A stretch of 64,000 nt of DNA from Anammoximicrobium sp964645045. GTDB taxonomy: Bacteria > Planctomycetota > Planctomycetia > Pirellulales > Pirellulaceae. The stretch is from assembly GCA_964645045.1 (NCBI GenBank), contig CAZXYZ010000010.1, positions 62,001 to 126,000 of the forward strand. The letters run 5' to 3'. A model generated the notes under the pieces. The model did no database searches. It was given only the letters and a program-made list of their open reading frames with translations, and was not told the origin of the DNA. Every line of letters begins with the position of its first letter. The stretch's first letter is position 1. Positions 45,383-53,764 of this stretch are shown here, piece by piece. The position numbers and the translations under genes are program-made.

Positions 45383-48246
45383 CGCTCCCCCTCCAGCTTT
45401 TTCACCACCAGCAACTCGTTGCCGCGCGGGTCGATGACCTTGACCGCGATCTGGCCGTGCTCGCCGGCCTCGAAGGGAGCGCTGATCGTGCCGGCCAGGT
45501 GCTCCCAAACCGTGTCTTCGAATTCGACTTTCAGGGACTTTTTCAGGTTTTCCCAGGCCCCGGTACGCGGGAAGAACGCCTGGCAGACGCGGAACACCAG
45601 GCCGTTGTAGTTCGTGTCCAAAAACCAGGCCGGGACCTCGCCGCCGGCCAAATGGTCGGGCTCCATCGTGGCCGGGTCGAACGTGTCCAGGCCCAGCAGT
45701 TCGGCCTGCCATTGAGGAGTTTTTGATTTTGGATTTTGGATTTTGGATTTGGCGGGCTTTAGCGGCGTCACTTTGACGTCCGGCAAGCCGCACACGCTGA
45801 ACACCTGGCTGGACCGCATGTTCTTCAGCAGGTCGCCCATCTGCAAGTCCATCGTGGCCTGCAGATACACGCACGGGATGCCGATCTGGCCGGCCTTGTC
45901 GACGAACTCGCGGGCCTTGGGGTCGATCCCAAAGCCGATCACCAACAGCCGCTGGTAATGCTTCAGGCCCGCTTCGTCCCAGGCTTCGCGCACCAGCCGC
46001 TCGCCGAGCGGGCCGTGCTCGGGGCCGAACAGGATTGCCACCGGCTCGTCGGCGGATTTTGAATCGTCGATTGCCGATTTCAGATTCTTGATTTCCGATT
46101 TCGAACTCTTCGATTTCAAATCTCGAATTTCAGATTTGACGCCGTCCACGACCGCTTCGGCGGACAACGCCAGCGTCTTGGCGGGCGGGCGGATCTGCCG
46201 CAGCGTCACGGTCTGGTTGCCGGGCAGACGCAGCACCGGCGCGCGGCGCAGGATTTCGATCATCCGCTCGACATACGCCTGGTAGTCACCGCTCTGAATG
46301 CCGGGCGTTTCGGGCTCGTCGTCCAAGCCTTCGGCGGCGGGGATCGTGGCTTCGAACGCAAACGGCCCCGTCACCCGCACGACGCCCTTGACTGCCTCCG
46401 GGCGGTCCACCAACACTTCCTCGGCCGGCGGCTCGTTGTTGGCGATGCTCTTCAATGTCATGTGCGGCACGATGCCGCCGAGTTCCTCGCCTTTCTTGTT
46501 CTGGCGCCGTTCGTACAAGAAGCCACCAGCGGGGCCGCGTTTCTCATCTTTTAGGGCGTAGTAGTCGAAGGTGGCGGTTAGCAGCCGCTGGCGGGCGAGG
46601 GCCAACGGGACGCGGCTGGTGTCGCATGTGATCCAGCGCCGGCCCCAGCGTTCGGCGACAAACGCGGTCGTGCCGCTGCCGCACGTGGGATCTAGCACTA
46701 AGTCGCCGGGGTCGGTGCTCATCAGGAGGCAACGTTCGATGACCTTCGCATTGGTCTGAACCACGTAAAGCCACTCTTCGGTGAACGATCCGCTGCCTGT
46801 GTCCATCCAAACGTTGTCGTAAGTTGTTAGCGGGTTGTCGTCCGCCAAGAGAACAGAGCGAATAGAACTTCCGGACACCTTGATTCGGCCCATGGTCGCC
46901 AAGCGATCCATTTCCCCGCCGATAGCAGGATCGTAACTCCAGTGACGATTTGGCGGCGGTGTGTAGAATCTCCCTTCGAACTCGTAGTTTCCGCTACGTC
47001 CTTCTTGGAAGCCCTGCGAGGTCAGTGGTCCTAACGCGCACACTTTCCAACCTTCCGGAATCGGACTCGCACCACGTAACTGCTCGTCCGTCATCCTGAC
47101 GATGTCGCTCATATCGGGCGAGACTAGCAGCGTGTATTGTTTGGCGCCCCGCTCGCCAGCTGCTTTCATTCGGTGAAGTGTCCGGAGTCTCTGTCGCTGT
47201 CTATCCCGCGCGTAGCAAAGCACGAAGTCAACGATTGACGGAATAGCGTCCGTGCTTTGGGAACTGGTCTTGAAAAAGCCGATAATACCTGCAAAATTCT
47301 CCGCCCCGAACACCTCATCCATCACTTCCCGCACGTGATGCAGATTCTCGTCGGAGATCTGCACGAAGATGCTCCCGCTGGGGTGGAGCAGTTCGCGGGC
47401 CAGCAGCAGGCGGTCGCGGAGGTAGGACAGGTAGCTGTGCAGGCCCAGTTCCCATGTGTCGCGATAAGCCTGCACCATCTCCGGCTCGCGGGTAAAATCT
47501 CCGTCGTCGTTATGCTTGACGTCGCGTTTGCGGATGAAGGGCTGGAAGTTGCTGCCGAACTTGACGCCGTAGGGCGGGTCCACGTAGATCATCTGCACTT
47601 GGCCGCCCAGGCTTTCGAATCGCAACAGCGAGTTCATCGCCACCAGCGAGTCGCCCAGGATCAGGCGGTTGACCCACTTGTCGCGGTGCTCGTAGGCGCG
47701 CAGCACCTGGTCGTGCAGCGAACGTTCCGGCGAGCCGAACAGGACATCCAGGAAGTCCATTTGCTTGTCGCGTTTGTGCCCCTTGAGCGTTTCCAGGATG
47801 GCTTTGGTCGACAGCCGTTCGTGGACGAACAGCGGCAGGGTCGGGACGTCGAACGACAGCCGCTCGGCCTTGCCGCACCAGTTCAGAAAAGGGCCGGAGA
47901 TCTTGCGCAGCGTAGACTCCGCGGCGCGGATCTGCTCGCGCAACGCGTCGATCTGCCGGCCGCGTTCGGGGCTGGCGGGCTGCGGAGCCAGTTCGGCAAG
48001 CTGCAAGCCACAGTCGGCCAAGGTGCGGACGAGCGATTCGGCCTGTTCCCGCGCCGGGTTCTGGCCGTCCCAGTTCAGTTCCGGCGCCAGCGAGGAATCG
48101 TAGTGGTACGTGGTGGGCGGCTTGGCCTTCTTGAAATGCGCCTGCGTGCCGATTTCCGGCCGGGCCGGCAAGTCGGCCGTCGGGTGCTGGTAAGTCTGGG
48201 CGTCCTCGTGGACCGATGAAACGCGATTTCTCTTGGCACGCGGCAT
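45379..48246 (-). CDS. Type III-like DNA methyltransferase (Mod), beta class
   Basis: A 955-residue site-specific N6-adenine methyltransferase. The order is that of beta-class Mod subunits: 'MIYVDPPYGVKFGSNF' (DPPY) near residue 225, then 'LVLDPTCGSGTTAFVAERWGRRWITCD' (SAM site) around residue 500. A long N-terminal helical region precedes ('LSTKAILETLKGHKRDKQMDFLDVLFGSPERSLHDQVLRAYEHRDKWVNRLILGDS'-type segment). The C-terminal part contains Lys/Ser-rich stretches encoded by AT-rich short repeats (45725-45751 and about 46050-46140), interrupting an otherwise GC-rich gene. It is the first gene of a three-gene operon. Confidence 0.9.
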   Translation of the reverse strand: MPRAKRNRVSSVHEDAQTYQHPTADLPARPEIGTQAHFKKAKPPTTYHYDSSLAPELNWDGQNPAREQAESLVRTLADCGLQLAELAPQPASPERGRQIDALREQIRAAESTLRKISGPFLNWCGKAERLSFDVPTLPLFVHERLSTKAILETLKGHKRDKQMDFLDVLFGSPERSLHDQVLRAYEHRDKWVNRLILGDSLVAMNSLLRFESLGGQVQMIYVDPPYGVKFGSNFQPFIRKRDVKHNDDGDFTREPEMVQAYRDTWELGLHSYLSYLRDRLLLARELLHPSGSIFVQISDENLHHVREVMDEVFGAENFAGIIGFFKTSSQSTDAIPSIVDFVLCYARDRQRQRLRTLHRMKAAGERGAKQYTLLVSPDMSDIVRMTDEQLRGASPIPEGWKVCALGPLTSQGFQEGRSGNYEFEGRFYTPPPNRHWSYDPAIGGEMDRLATMGRIKVSGSSIRSVLLADDNPLTTYDNVWMDTGSGSFTEEWLYVVQTNAKVIERCLLMSTDPGDLVLDPTCGSGTTAFVAERWGRRWITCDTSRVPLALARQRLLTATFDYYALKDEKRGPAGGFLYERRQNKKGEELGGIVPHMTLKSIANNEPPAEEVLVDRPEAVKGVVRVTGPFAFEATIPAAEGLDDEPETPGIQSGDYQAYVERMIEILRRAPVLRLPGNQTVTLRQIRPPAKTLALSAEAVVDGVKSEIRDLKSKSSKSEIKNLKSAIDDSKSADEPVAILFGPEHGPLGERLVREAWDEAGLKHYQRLLVIGFGIDPKAREFVDKAGQIGIPCVYLQATMDLQMGDLLKNMRSSQVFSVCGLPDVKVTPLKPAKSKIQNPKSKTPQWQAELLGLDTFDPATMEPDHLAGGEVPAWFLDTNYNGLVFRVCQAFFPRTGAWENLKKSLKVEFEDTVWEHLAGTISAPFEAGEHGQIAVKVIDPRGNELLVVKKLEGER
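45725..45751 (-). repeat. 7-bp tandem repeat inside the methyltransferase gene
   Basis: GATTTTG (plus strand) occurs three times exactly, with a partial fourth. On the coding strand it encodes K/S/I/Q/N/P residues. A change by one unit would shift the frame and remove the last 100 or so residues and the coupling to the downstream genes. Confidence 0.9.
46050..46140 (-). repeat. Degenerate AT-rich repeat tract inside the methyltransferase gene
   Basis: A run of GATTTC/GATTTT/GAATTT-like units of 6-8 bases, related to the 7-bp repeat at 45725 but worn. It encodes the Lys/Ser-rich stretch 'KSEIRDLKSKSSKSEIKNL'. The frame is open throughout. Similar AAATC-type tracts are common between genes in this phylum, so it looks like an intergenic-type repeat that landed in a gene. 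Confidence 0.75.
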
Positions 48247-48418
48247 AGCAGGCCCGGATTCGCAAAGCTAGTTTCGGTTCTGCCCACAGTCCGGAATGGC
48301 ATGCGCGGCATCCCCCTAAACTTGCAGGCGGTATTCACCAGTGACCAGTTTGACGCTTCCGTCGCCGGCCTGCAACGGGGCGCCCACTTGTGGCTTGCCC
48401 GCGGGTCATGACCTTTTC

Positions 48419-48509
48419 GGCGAGCGGTGGGGCGTTAGCCCACCGGTTCCTTGGATGATCGCGGGCCGGCCCTTGGAAGAACCGGTGGGCTAACGCCCAC
48501 CGTTCGCCA
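48419..48509. repeat. REP-like inverted pair (GGGCGTTAGCCCACCGG family)
   Basis: GGCGAGCGGTGGGGCGTTAG, continuing CCCACCGGTTC, pairs with the near-complement ending at 48509 (arms of about 32 bases with a few mismatches), loop about 25 bases. It lies in the 315-base gap between the methyltransferase start and the aminotransferase stop (48247-48561); nothing else is recognised there. Confidence 0.9.
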
Positions 48510-48561
48510 GTACCGGAGGCGTTTTCGCCGAAGTAAGGCAGTCGAATGACAAGACGCGGCT

Positions 48562-49842
48562 TTAACTGTACGCCTTGATCACCTTGACCAGTCCGGCGGC
48601 GATTTGCTGCACGTCCTCGGCAGAGAATGTGGGAAACGCGAAGCAGGTAAACGTGTGGGTTTCGTGCCAGCGGGCGTTGGGGACTTCGACCCGGCTGTAA
48701 TCGGCGCTGGCCGGATCGGTGTATTCCTTCGACGTGAACGGGAAGCCCGTGCGGCCGAATCCGTTGCCTTCCATAAAGGCCCGCTCGGTGTGGCACTGCG
48801 GCCAAAACACCTTCCAACACGGAATGCCCTCGGCCGCGGCGGCTTTGACAAATTGTTGGATGTCGCAGTTCATGTTCTCAATGTCCAGCGAAAACGCGCA
48901 CACGTACCAGCCGTTCTGCCGGTCCGGCGTGTCGATCGGCAGGTATTTCACTTGGGGCAGGGGGCTTAGAGCATCCAGCAGAATGCGCCCGTTGCGCCGG
49001 CGGGCGGGCATGTTCCAGTCGTCCATGCGGGCCAGTTCCGCCAGGCCGATCGCCGACTGCATCTCGGTCATCCGGTAGTTCCAGCCCACGCGGTTGTGGA
49101 TGTACGGCAGGTGCTGCTCCAGATCCAGCAGGTTCATGCGTTTCCGCACGTCGTAGCCGTGATCGCGGAAACTGCGGGCTTGCCACGCCAGTTCCTCGTC
49201 GTCGGTGGTGACCATGCCGCCTTCGCCGCCGGTGGTGAAGGTCTTGTTCTGGCAGAAACTGCAGGCGGCCATCTGGCTCAGAGTGCCCGTCTTCCGGCCC
49301 TTGTAGGATCCGCCAAATGCCTCGGCGTTGTCCTCGATGACGAACAGGTTGTGCTTCTTGGCAAAGGCCGTGATCTGGTCCATGTCGCAGACGTTGCCGT
49401 ACAGGTGGACCGGGATGATGGCCTTGGTGCGGGGGGTCACCAGTTTCTCGGCCGATGCGAGGCTGATGCAGTGGTCGTCCAGGTTGACGTCGGCAAACCG
49501 CGGAATCGCGCCGGCTTGGACGACGGAAAAACTGGTCGCGATAAACGTATAGCTGGGCACGATCACCTCGTCGCCCGGGCCGATGCCCAACGCGGCCAGC
49601 GAGACGTGCAGGGCGGCCGTGCCGGTGGCGACGCTGATCGCGTATTTGCTGCCCTGCCACTTGGCAAACTCGCGCTCGAACTGCATTCCCTTGGGGCCGG
49701 TCCAATAGTTGACCTTGCCCGAACGCAGGGTCTGGACGACCGAATCGATCGCTTCCTCACTGAACTTGGGCCACGGCGTCAGTGCATTCGTCACCGCCTT
49801 GGGGCCGCCATCGATCGCCAGTTTCTCGCTGCCTGCTGCCAT
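48562..49842 (-). CDS. DegT/DnrJ/EryC1/StrS family aminotransferase
   Basis: A 426-residue PLP-dependent aminotransferase, usually acting on nucleotide-linked keto-sugars for cell-surface glycans or antibiotics. K200 in 'CQNKTFTTGGEGGM' is the Schiff-base lysine, E170-D171 in 'FVIEDNAEAFGG' bind the cofactor, and 'SVATGTAALHVSL' is the phosphate-binding loop. The ATG is preceded by AAGGAG. No sugar-biosynthesis neighbours, so the substrate is open. Confidence 0.93.
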   Translation of the reverse strand: MAAGSEKLAIDGGPKAVTNALTPWPKFSEEAIDSVVQTLRSGKVNYWTGPKGMQFEREFAKWQGSKYAISVATGTAALHVSLAALGIGPGDEVIVPSYTFIATSFSVVQAGAIPRFADVNLDDHCISLASAEKLVTPRTKAIIPVHLYGNVCDMDQITAFAKKHNLFVIEDNAEAFGGSYKGRKTGTLSQMAACSFCQNKTFTTGGEGGMVTTDDEELAWQARSFRDHGYDVRKRMNLLDLEQHLPYIHNRVGWNYRMTEMQSAIGLAELARMDDWNMPARRRNGRILLDALSPLPQVKYLPIDTPDRQNGWYVCAFSLDIENMNCDIQQFVKAAAAEGIPCWKVFWPQCHTERAFMEGNGFGRTGFPFTSKEYTDPASADYSRVEVPNARWHETHTFTCFAFPTFSAEDVQQIAAGLVKVIKAYS

Positions 49843-50254
49843 GATCTTTTCTCCTTTGTGTGGTCGGTGAATCTGCGTGGAAAAAACTGGTCAAGCACCG
49901 TTGCCGTTCCACCCCCGCGGTTGACTCTCCCAATCGCCGGGACGTCACGTCCGCTCAAGAGCGATAGTTTACCAGCATTCCGACAAGAGAAACAAGTAAG
50001 CTGGGCATCTTGTTATGCTCCATCTTGATCAGTCTCGTGGGATGACACGCTGCGGCCCGTCGAGGCCTCCACTCAGACGGTTTGACACATCGCGACTTCC
50101 CCCATAACATTACCCTCAGCCGAACCAAGATTTTCCGACCGAAGAGCCGCGATATCGCATACACTGGAGCTGGTGGTCGGGCCGATCCGCAGTCGAAAAC
50201 CGTCACCGCCGGTCCGGTAATGTGTGTTTTACACGCAAAGAGGAGTGCTTCCCT
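49843..50254. other. Intergenic region between divergent genes, no gene seen
   Basis: About 410 bases holding the promoters of the aminotransferase (minus) and the toxin-antitoxin pair (plus). The ribosome sites of both are at the edges (AAGGAG on the minus strand just after 49843; AAGAGGAG at 50238-50245). No repeat element or convincing open frame. Confidence 0.5.
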
Positions 50255-50452
50255 ATGCCAAGCACAGAAACCAAAGATGTGAAGTCCGCGGCGCAGCAGT
50301 TGGTGGATGGTCTTCCGGATGATGCGACCTGGGACGACGTAATGTATCGCGTTTATGTTCGGCAGGCGATCGACGCGGGCCGTCAGGACGTTGTCGAGGG
50401 GCGGTTGACCGACGTCGCCGAAGTCCGCCGTCAGTTCGGATTGCCGGAATGA
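50255..50452 (+). CDS. Antitoxin of a ParE/RelE-type pair
   Basis: A 65-residue protein from the ATG at 50255, ten bases after AGGAG. 'SAAQQLVDGLPDDATWDDVMYRVYVRQAIDAGRQDVVEGRLTDVAEVRRQFGL' is the pattern of the small antitoxins (DUF2281/'addiction module' type) that precede ParE/RelE toxins. Its TGA overlaps the toxin ATG. Confidence 0.8.
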   Translation: MPSTETKDVKSAAQQLVDGLPDDATWDDVMYRVYVRQAIDAGRQDVVEGRLTDVAEVRRQFGLPE

Positions 50453-50754
50453 AAGTCCGTTGGACCCGCACAGCAATCGGGCATCTGGCCTCGATTCACG
50501 AATACATTGCTCGTGACTCCGCTCGCTACGCACGACGGATGGTCGACCGGATTACGTCGCGGTCTCGGCAAATCGCCCGGTTTCCCCGGTCCGGGCAGAT
50601 GGTTCCCGAGTACCAAGATCCCAATGTCCGCGAAGTCGTGGAAGGGCAGTTCCGTGTGATCTACGAGGTTACCGCAAGGGAGATACATGTCCTCGCCGTC
50701 ATTCACGGGACGCAACTACTTCCTCCTGAGGCTCCAAGGGAACCCAGTGTTTAA
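50449..50754 (+). CDS. RelE/ParE family toxin
   Basis: A 101-residue toxin: 'VRWTRTAIGHLASIHEYIARDSARYARRMVDRI', 'FPRSGQMVPEYQDPNVREVVEGQFRVIYEV' and 'IHVLAVIHGTQLL', the RelE/ParE core with the family's basic residues. Its stop is 17 bases from the stop of mutS, with which it converges. Confidence 0.88.
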   Translation: MKVRWTRTAIGHLASIHEYIARDSARYARRMVDRITSRSRQIARFPRSGQMVPEYQDPNVREVVEGQFRVIYEVTAREIHVLAVIHGTQLLPPEAPREPSV

Positions 50755-50771
50755 CCGGGGTAGGAACCGCA

Positions 50772-53387
50772 TCAGCCCTCCGGCTTCAACTCGCGTTGCC
50801 ATTGCTGGATCAGCTGCAGAGCTTGAATGGGCGCCAAGCGGTCGACTTCGATGTCGCGGATCGTGTTCAGCAGCGGATGTTCCGGCGGGCCGAACAGCGT
50901 CAACTGGATGTCGCCTCCGCGGCGGCGTTTCTTTTTGCTGGCGGTTTTAGGACGCCCGTCGTCGTCCAGGTGCTCTGCCTCCAGCTGGGCCAGTATCTGC
51001 TTGGCCCGCTCGTTCACTTCGGCCGGAATGCCGGCCAGCCGCGCCACGTGGATGCCGTAGCTCTTGTCGGCCGCCCCCTCGACGATCTTGTGCAGGAAGG
51101 CGATGTTGTCTTCCCATTCCTTGACGGCTACGTTCAAGTTCTTGACGCCGCCCAGGGAACTCGTCAAATCGGTCAGTTCGTGATAATGGGTCGCGAATAA
51201 CGTCCGGCAGCCGATCCGGTCGTGGACGTGCTCGACGATCGCCCAGGCCAGCGACACGCCGTCATAGGTGCTGGTGCCGCGCCCGATTTCGTCCAGGATC
51301 ACCAGGCTGCGCGGCGTGGCGTTGTTTAGGATCCGCGCGGTCTCGGTCATTTCGACCATGAACGTGCTCTGCCCCCGCGTCAATTCGTCGCTGGCGCCGA
51401 CCCTTGCAAAAATCCGATCCGCGATGCCGATCTTGGCTGCCCGCGCCGGCACGAACGAACCCATTTGCGCCATCAGCGTCAACAGGGCGACCTGGCGGAT
51501 ATAGGTGCTCTTGCCGGCCATGTTCGGGCCGGTGATCAATAGAATCATGCCGGCGTCCGGATGGGTCAGCGTGTCGTTGGGGACAAACGTCCCGCCGGGT
51601 TCGATGATGTCCAGCACGGGATGACGCCCGTCCACGATCTCCAAAATCGGCTCGGCGACAATCGCCGGCCGGCAGTACCCGCGCTGCCGAGCCAATTCGG
51701 CCAGAGACGCCAAGGCATCCAAGCGGGCCAGCACGGTTGCTGTGGCCTGCAAACGGCGGGCGGCCGCGGCGACGGCGTCCCGCAACTGGACGAACAGCTC
51801 GTATTCCAGTTCCTGCGCCCGCTCGTCGGCCGTCAGGACCTGCTCCTCGTATTCCTTCAACTCCGGTGTGATGTATCGCTCGGCGTTCTTCAGCGTCTGT
51901 TTGCGAATAAAGTTGTCCGGCACCTTGGCCGATTGGGCGTTGGTGACTTCGATGTAGTAGCCGAATACCTTGTTGTAGCCAACCTTGAGATTCGGGATGC
52001 CCGATTGCTCGACGGCCCGCGACTGGTACTGAGCGATCCACTGTTTGCCGCCCGCCGCCAAGTCGCGCAGCCGGTCCAACTCCGGGTCGAAGCCGCCGCG
52101 GATGAAACCGCCGTCCCGCGCCGACAGCGGGCAATCGGCGATCAGCGCTGCCTCAAGCTTGCCGCGCAGGTCCGGGCACAAATCCAACTCGGCTTCCATC
52201 CGGCCCAGCAGCGGACTGCGGCGCGCGGTGATTTTCGCTTTCAACTTCGGCAAGCTGCCCAGCGTGCGGCCGATGAAACTCAAGTCCCGCGGACTGGCGC
52301 GGCCCGTGGTCACGCGGGCCAACAGACGCTCCAAGTCGTACACACCGCGCAGGTGGTCCCGCAACTGGCCCCGCAGCGTGTCGTCCTGCATCAACTCCTC
52401 GACGGCGTCCAGCCGCCCGGCGATCGCTTCCGGATCGGTCAGCGGATTGGCCAGCCAGTCGCCCAGTTGCCGCGAGCCCATGGGCGTGACCGTGCGGTCC
52501 AGGACGGCCAACAGGGAACCGTCGCGCGAGCCGGTGCGGATCGTCCGCGTCAGTTCCAGACTGCGGCGTGTCGATTCGTCGATCTCCAACGCGCTGCCTT
52601 GGCGGTAGGGAATCAGCCGGTCCATGTGGCCCAGCGACGTTTTCTGCGATTCGCGCAGATAGTCCAGAACCGCCCCGGCGGCGCGAATCCCCAGTCGATC
52701 GTCGTCGTTGAATCCGAACCCCTCCAGGCTGGCTGTGGCAAAGTGCTGGGTCAGGGCGGCCAAGGCGGCATCGTAGGCGAACGCCCAGGCCGGACGTTTC
52801 GTCAGCACCAGCATCGGCGCCGCGCGGGCGACCTGGGCCGCCAAATCCTCGCTGACCAGGCACTCGGAGGGAGCAATCCGCGCCAGCTGATCACCCAGCT
52901 GGGCGGCCAGCGCCACCGTCGCATAAAACCGGCCCGTCGACAGGTCGGCCCACGCCAAGCCGACCTGGTCGCTGCCGCGTTTGTCCTGGGCGCCGGGAAA
53001 GGCGACGGCCGCCAGATAATTGCATTCGCGGGGATCCAGCAGAGCGTCGTCGGTCAGCGTGCCTGCGGAGACCAGCCGCGTGACCTCGCGTTTGACCAGC
53101 CCCAGGGCCTTTTTGGGATCTTCGACCTGCTCGCACACCGCCGCCCGAAAACCGGCTGCGATCAGTTTTCCCAGATAGCTGTCCAGTTGATGATAGGGAA
53201 AACCCGCCATGGGGATCGGGTTTTCGCCCTTGTCGCGGCTGGTCAGCGTCAGTCCCAGCACGCGGGCGGCCGTCTTGGCGTCCTCGTGGAACATTTCATA
53301 GAAATCTCCCATGCGGAACAGCAGCAGCGCGTCCCCGCAGACCTCCTTGGCGTCCTCGTACTGTTGCATCATGGGTGTCTTGGCCAT
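50772..53387 (-). CDS. mutS: DNA mismatch repair protein MutS
   Basis: An 871-residue MutS, usual length about 850-880. The N-terminal mismatch-binding loop 'LLLFRMGDFYEMFHEDA' is present, as are Walker A 'LLITGPNMAGKSTYIRQ', the switch 'SFVPARAAKIGIADRIFARVGASDELTRGQSTFMVEM' and Walker B 'LVILDEIGRGTSTYDG'. I use the ATG at 53387 ('MAKTPMMQQYEDAKEV'), the normal N-terminus; the open frame continues further upstream without a plausible start. It recognises mismatches with MutL, which is not in this window. Confidence 0.97.
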   Translation of the reverse strand: MAKTPMMQQYEDAKEVCGDALLLFRMGDFYEMFHEDAKTAARVLGLTLTSRDKGENPIPMAGFPYHQLDSYLGKLIAAGFRAAVCEQVEDPKKALGLVKREVTRLVSAGTLTDDALLDPRECNYLAAVAFPGAQDKRGSDQVGLAWADLSTGRFYATVALAAQLGDQLARIAPSECLVSEDLAAQVARAAPMLVLTKRPAWAFAYDAALAALTQHFATASLEGFGFNDDDRLGIRAAGAVLDYLRESQKTSLGHMDRLIPYRQGSALEIDESTRRSLELTRTIRTGSRDGSLLAVLDRTVTPMGSRQLGDWLANPLTDPEAIAGRLDAVEELMQDDTLRGQLRDHLRGVYDLERLLARVTTGRASPRDLSFIGRTLGSLPKLKAKITARRSPLLGRMEAELDLCPDLRGKLEAALIADCPLSARDGGFIRGGFDPELDRLRDLAAGGKQWIAQYQSRAVEQSGIPNLKVGYNKVFGYYIEVTNAQSAKVPDNFIRKQTLKNAERYITPELKEYEEQVLTADERAQELEYELFVQLRDAVAAAARRLQATATVLARLDALASLAELARQRGYCRPAIVAEPILEIVDGRHPVLDIIEPGGTFVPNDTLTHPDAGMILLITGPNMAGKSTYIRQVALLTLMAQMGSFVPARAAKIGIADRIFARVGASDELTRGQSTFMVEMTETARILNNATPRSLVILDEIGRGTSTYDGVSLAWAIVEHVHDRIGCRTLFATHYHELTDLTSSLGGVKNLNVAVKEWEDNIAFLHKIVEGAADKSYGIHVARLAGIPAEVNERAKQILAQLEAEHLDDDGRPKTASKKKRRRGGDIQLTLFGPPEHPLLNTIRDIEVDRLAPIQALQLIQQWQRELKPEG

Positions 53388-53477
53388 AGCTGGGCATGGT
53401 AGCACCCGGTTTTCGGCAGGGCGAGAGGGGGAGGCGGGACGGGAGGCAGACGGCGCCCGCCCAATGCCGCTTATTTT

Positions 53478-53546
53478 GTAGCGGCACGGCGCGAGCCGTC
53501 CGGTATTACAGTCGTAAAGCCGGGCGGCTTGCGGCGTTCCGCTAAC
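53478..53546. repeat. REP-like imperfect inverted pair (GTAGCGGCACGG family)
   Basis: GTAGCGGCACGGCGCGAGCC at 53478 pairs imperfectly with CGGGCGGCTTGCGGCG...GCTAAC ending at 53546. Each arm has its own small hairpin. It lies in the 377-base gap (53388-53764) between divergent mutS and radical SAM genes. Confidence 0.75.
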
Positions 53547-53764
53547 AAACGCCCCCAACGTTACCAAGAAAGTGACATTGGGTGCCCGCCGGCCCGCCGC
53601 GGGCAGCCTGGATCGGTCTGGACTTGCATTCCCATTTCTGCGACAGTCCGCCGTGAGCCCGTGGCTTGAATGCTAGCACCTATCGGTTCCGGGGAGGCTT
53701 CCCAGTGTGATTGGGAAGTCAAGCCGATCGGTGCCGACACCCTTCTTCGTGTGGCAGATTTTTC

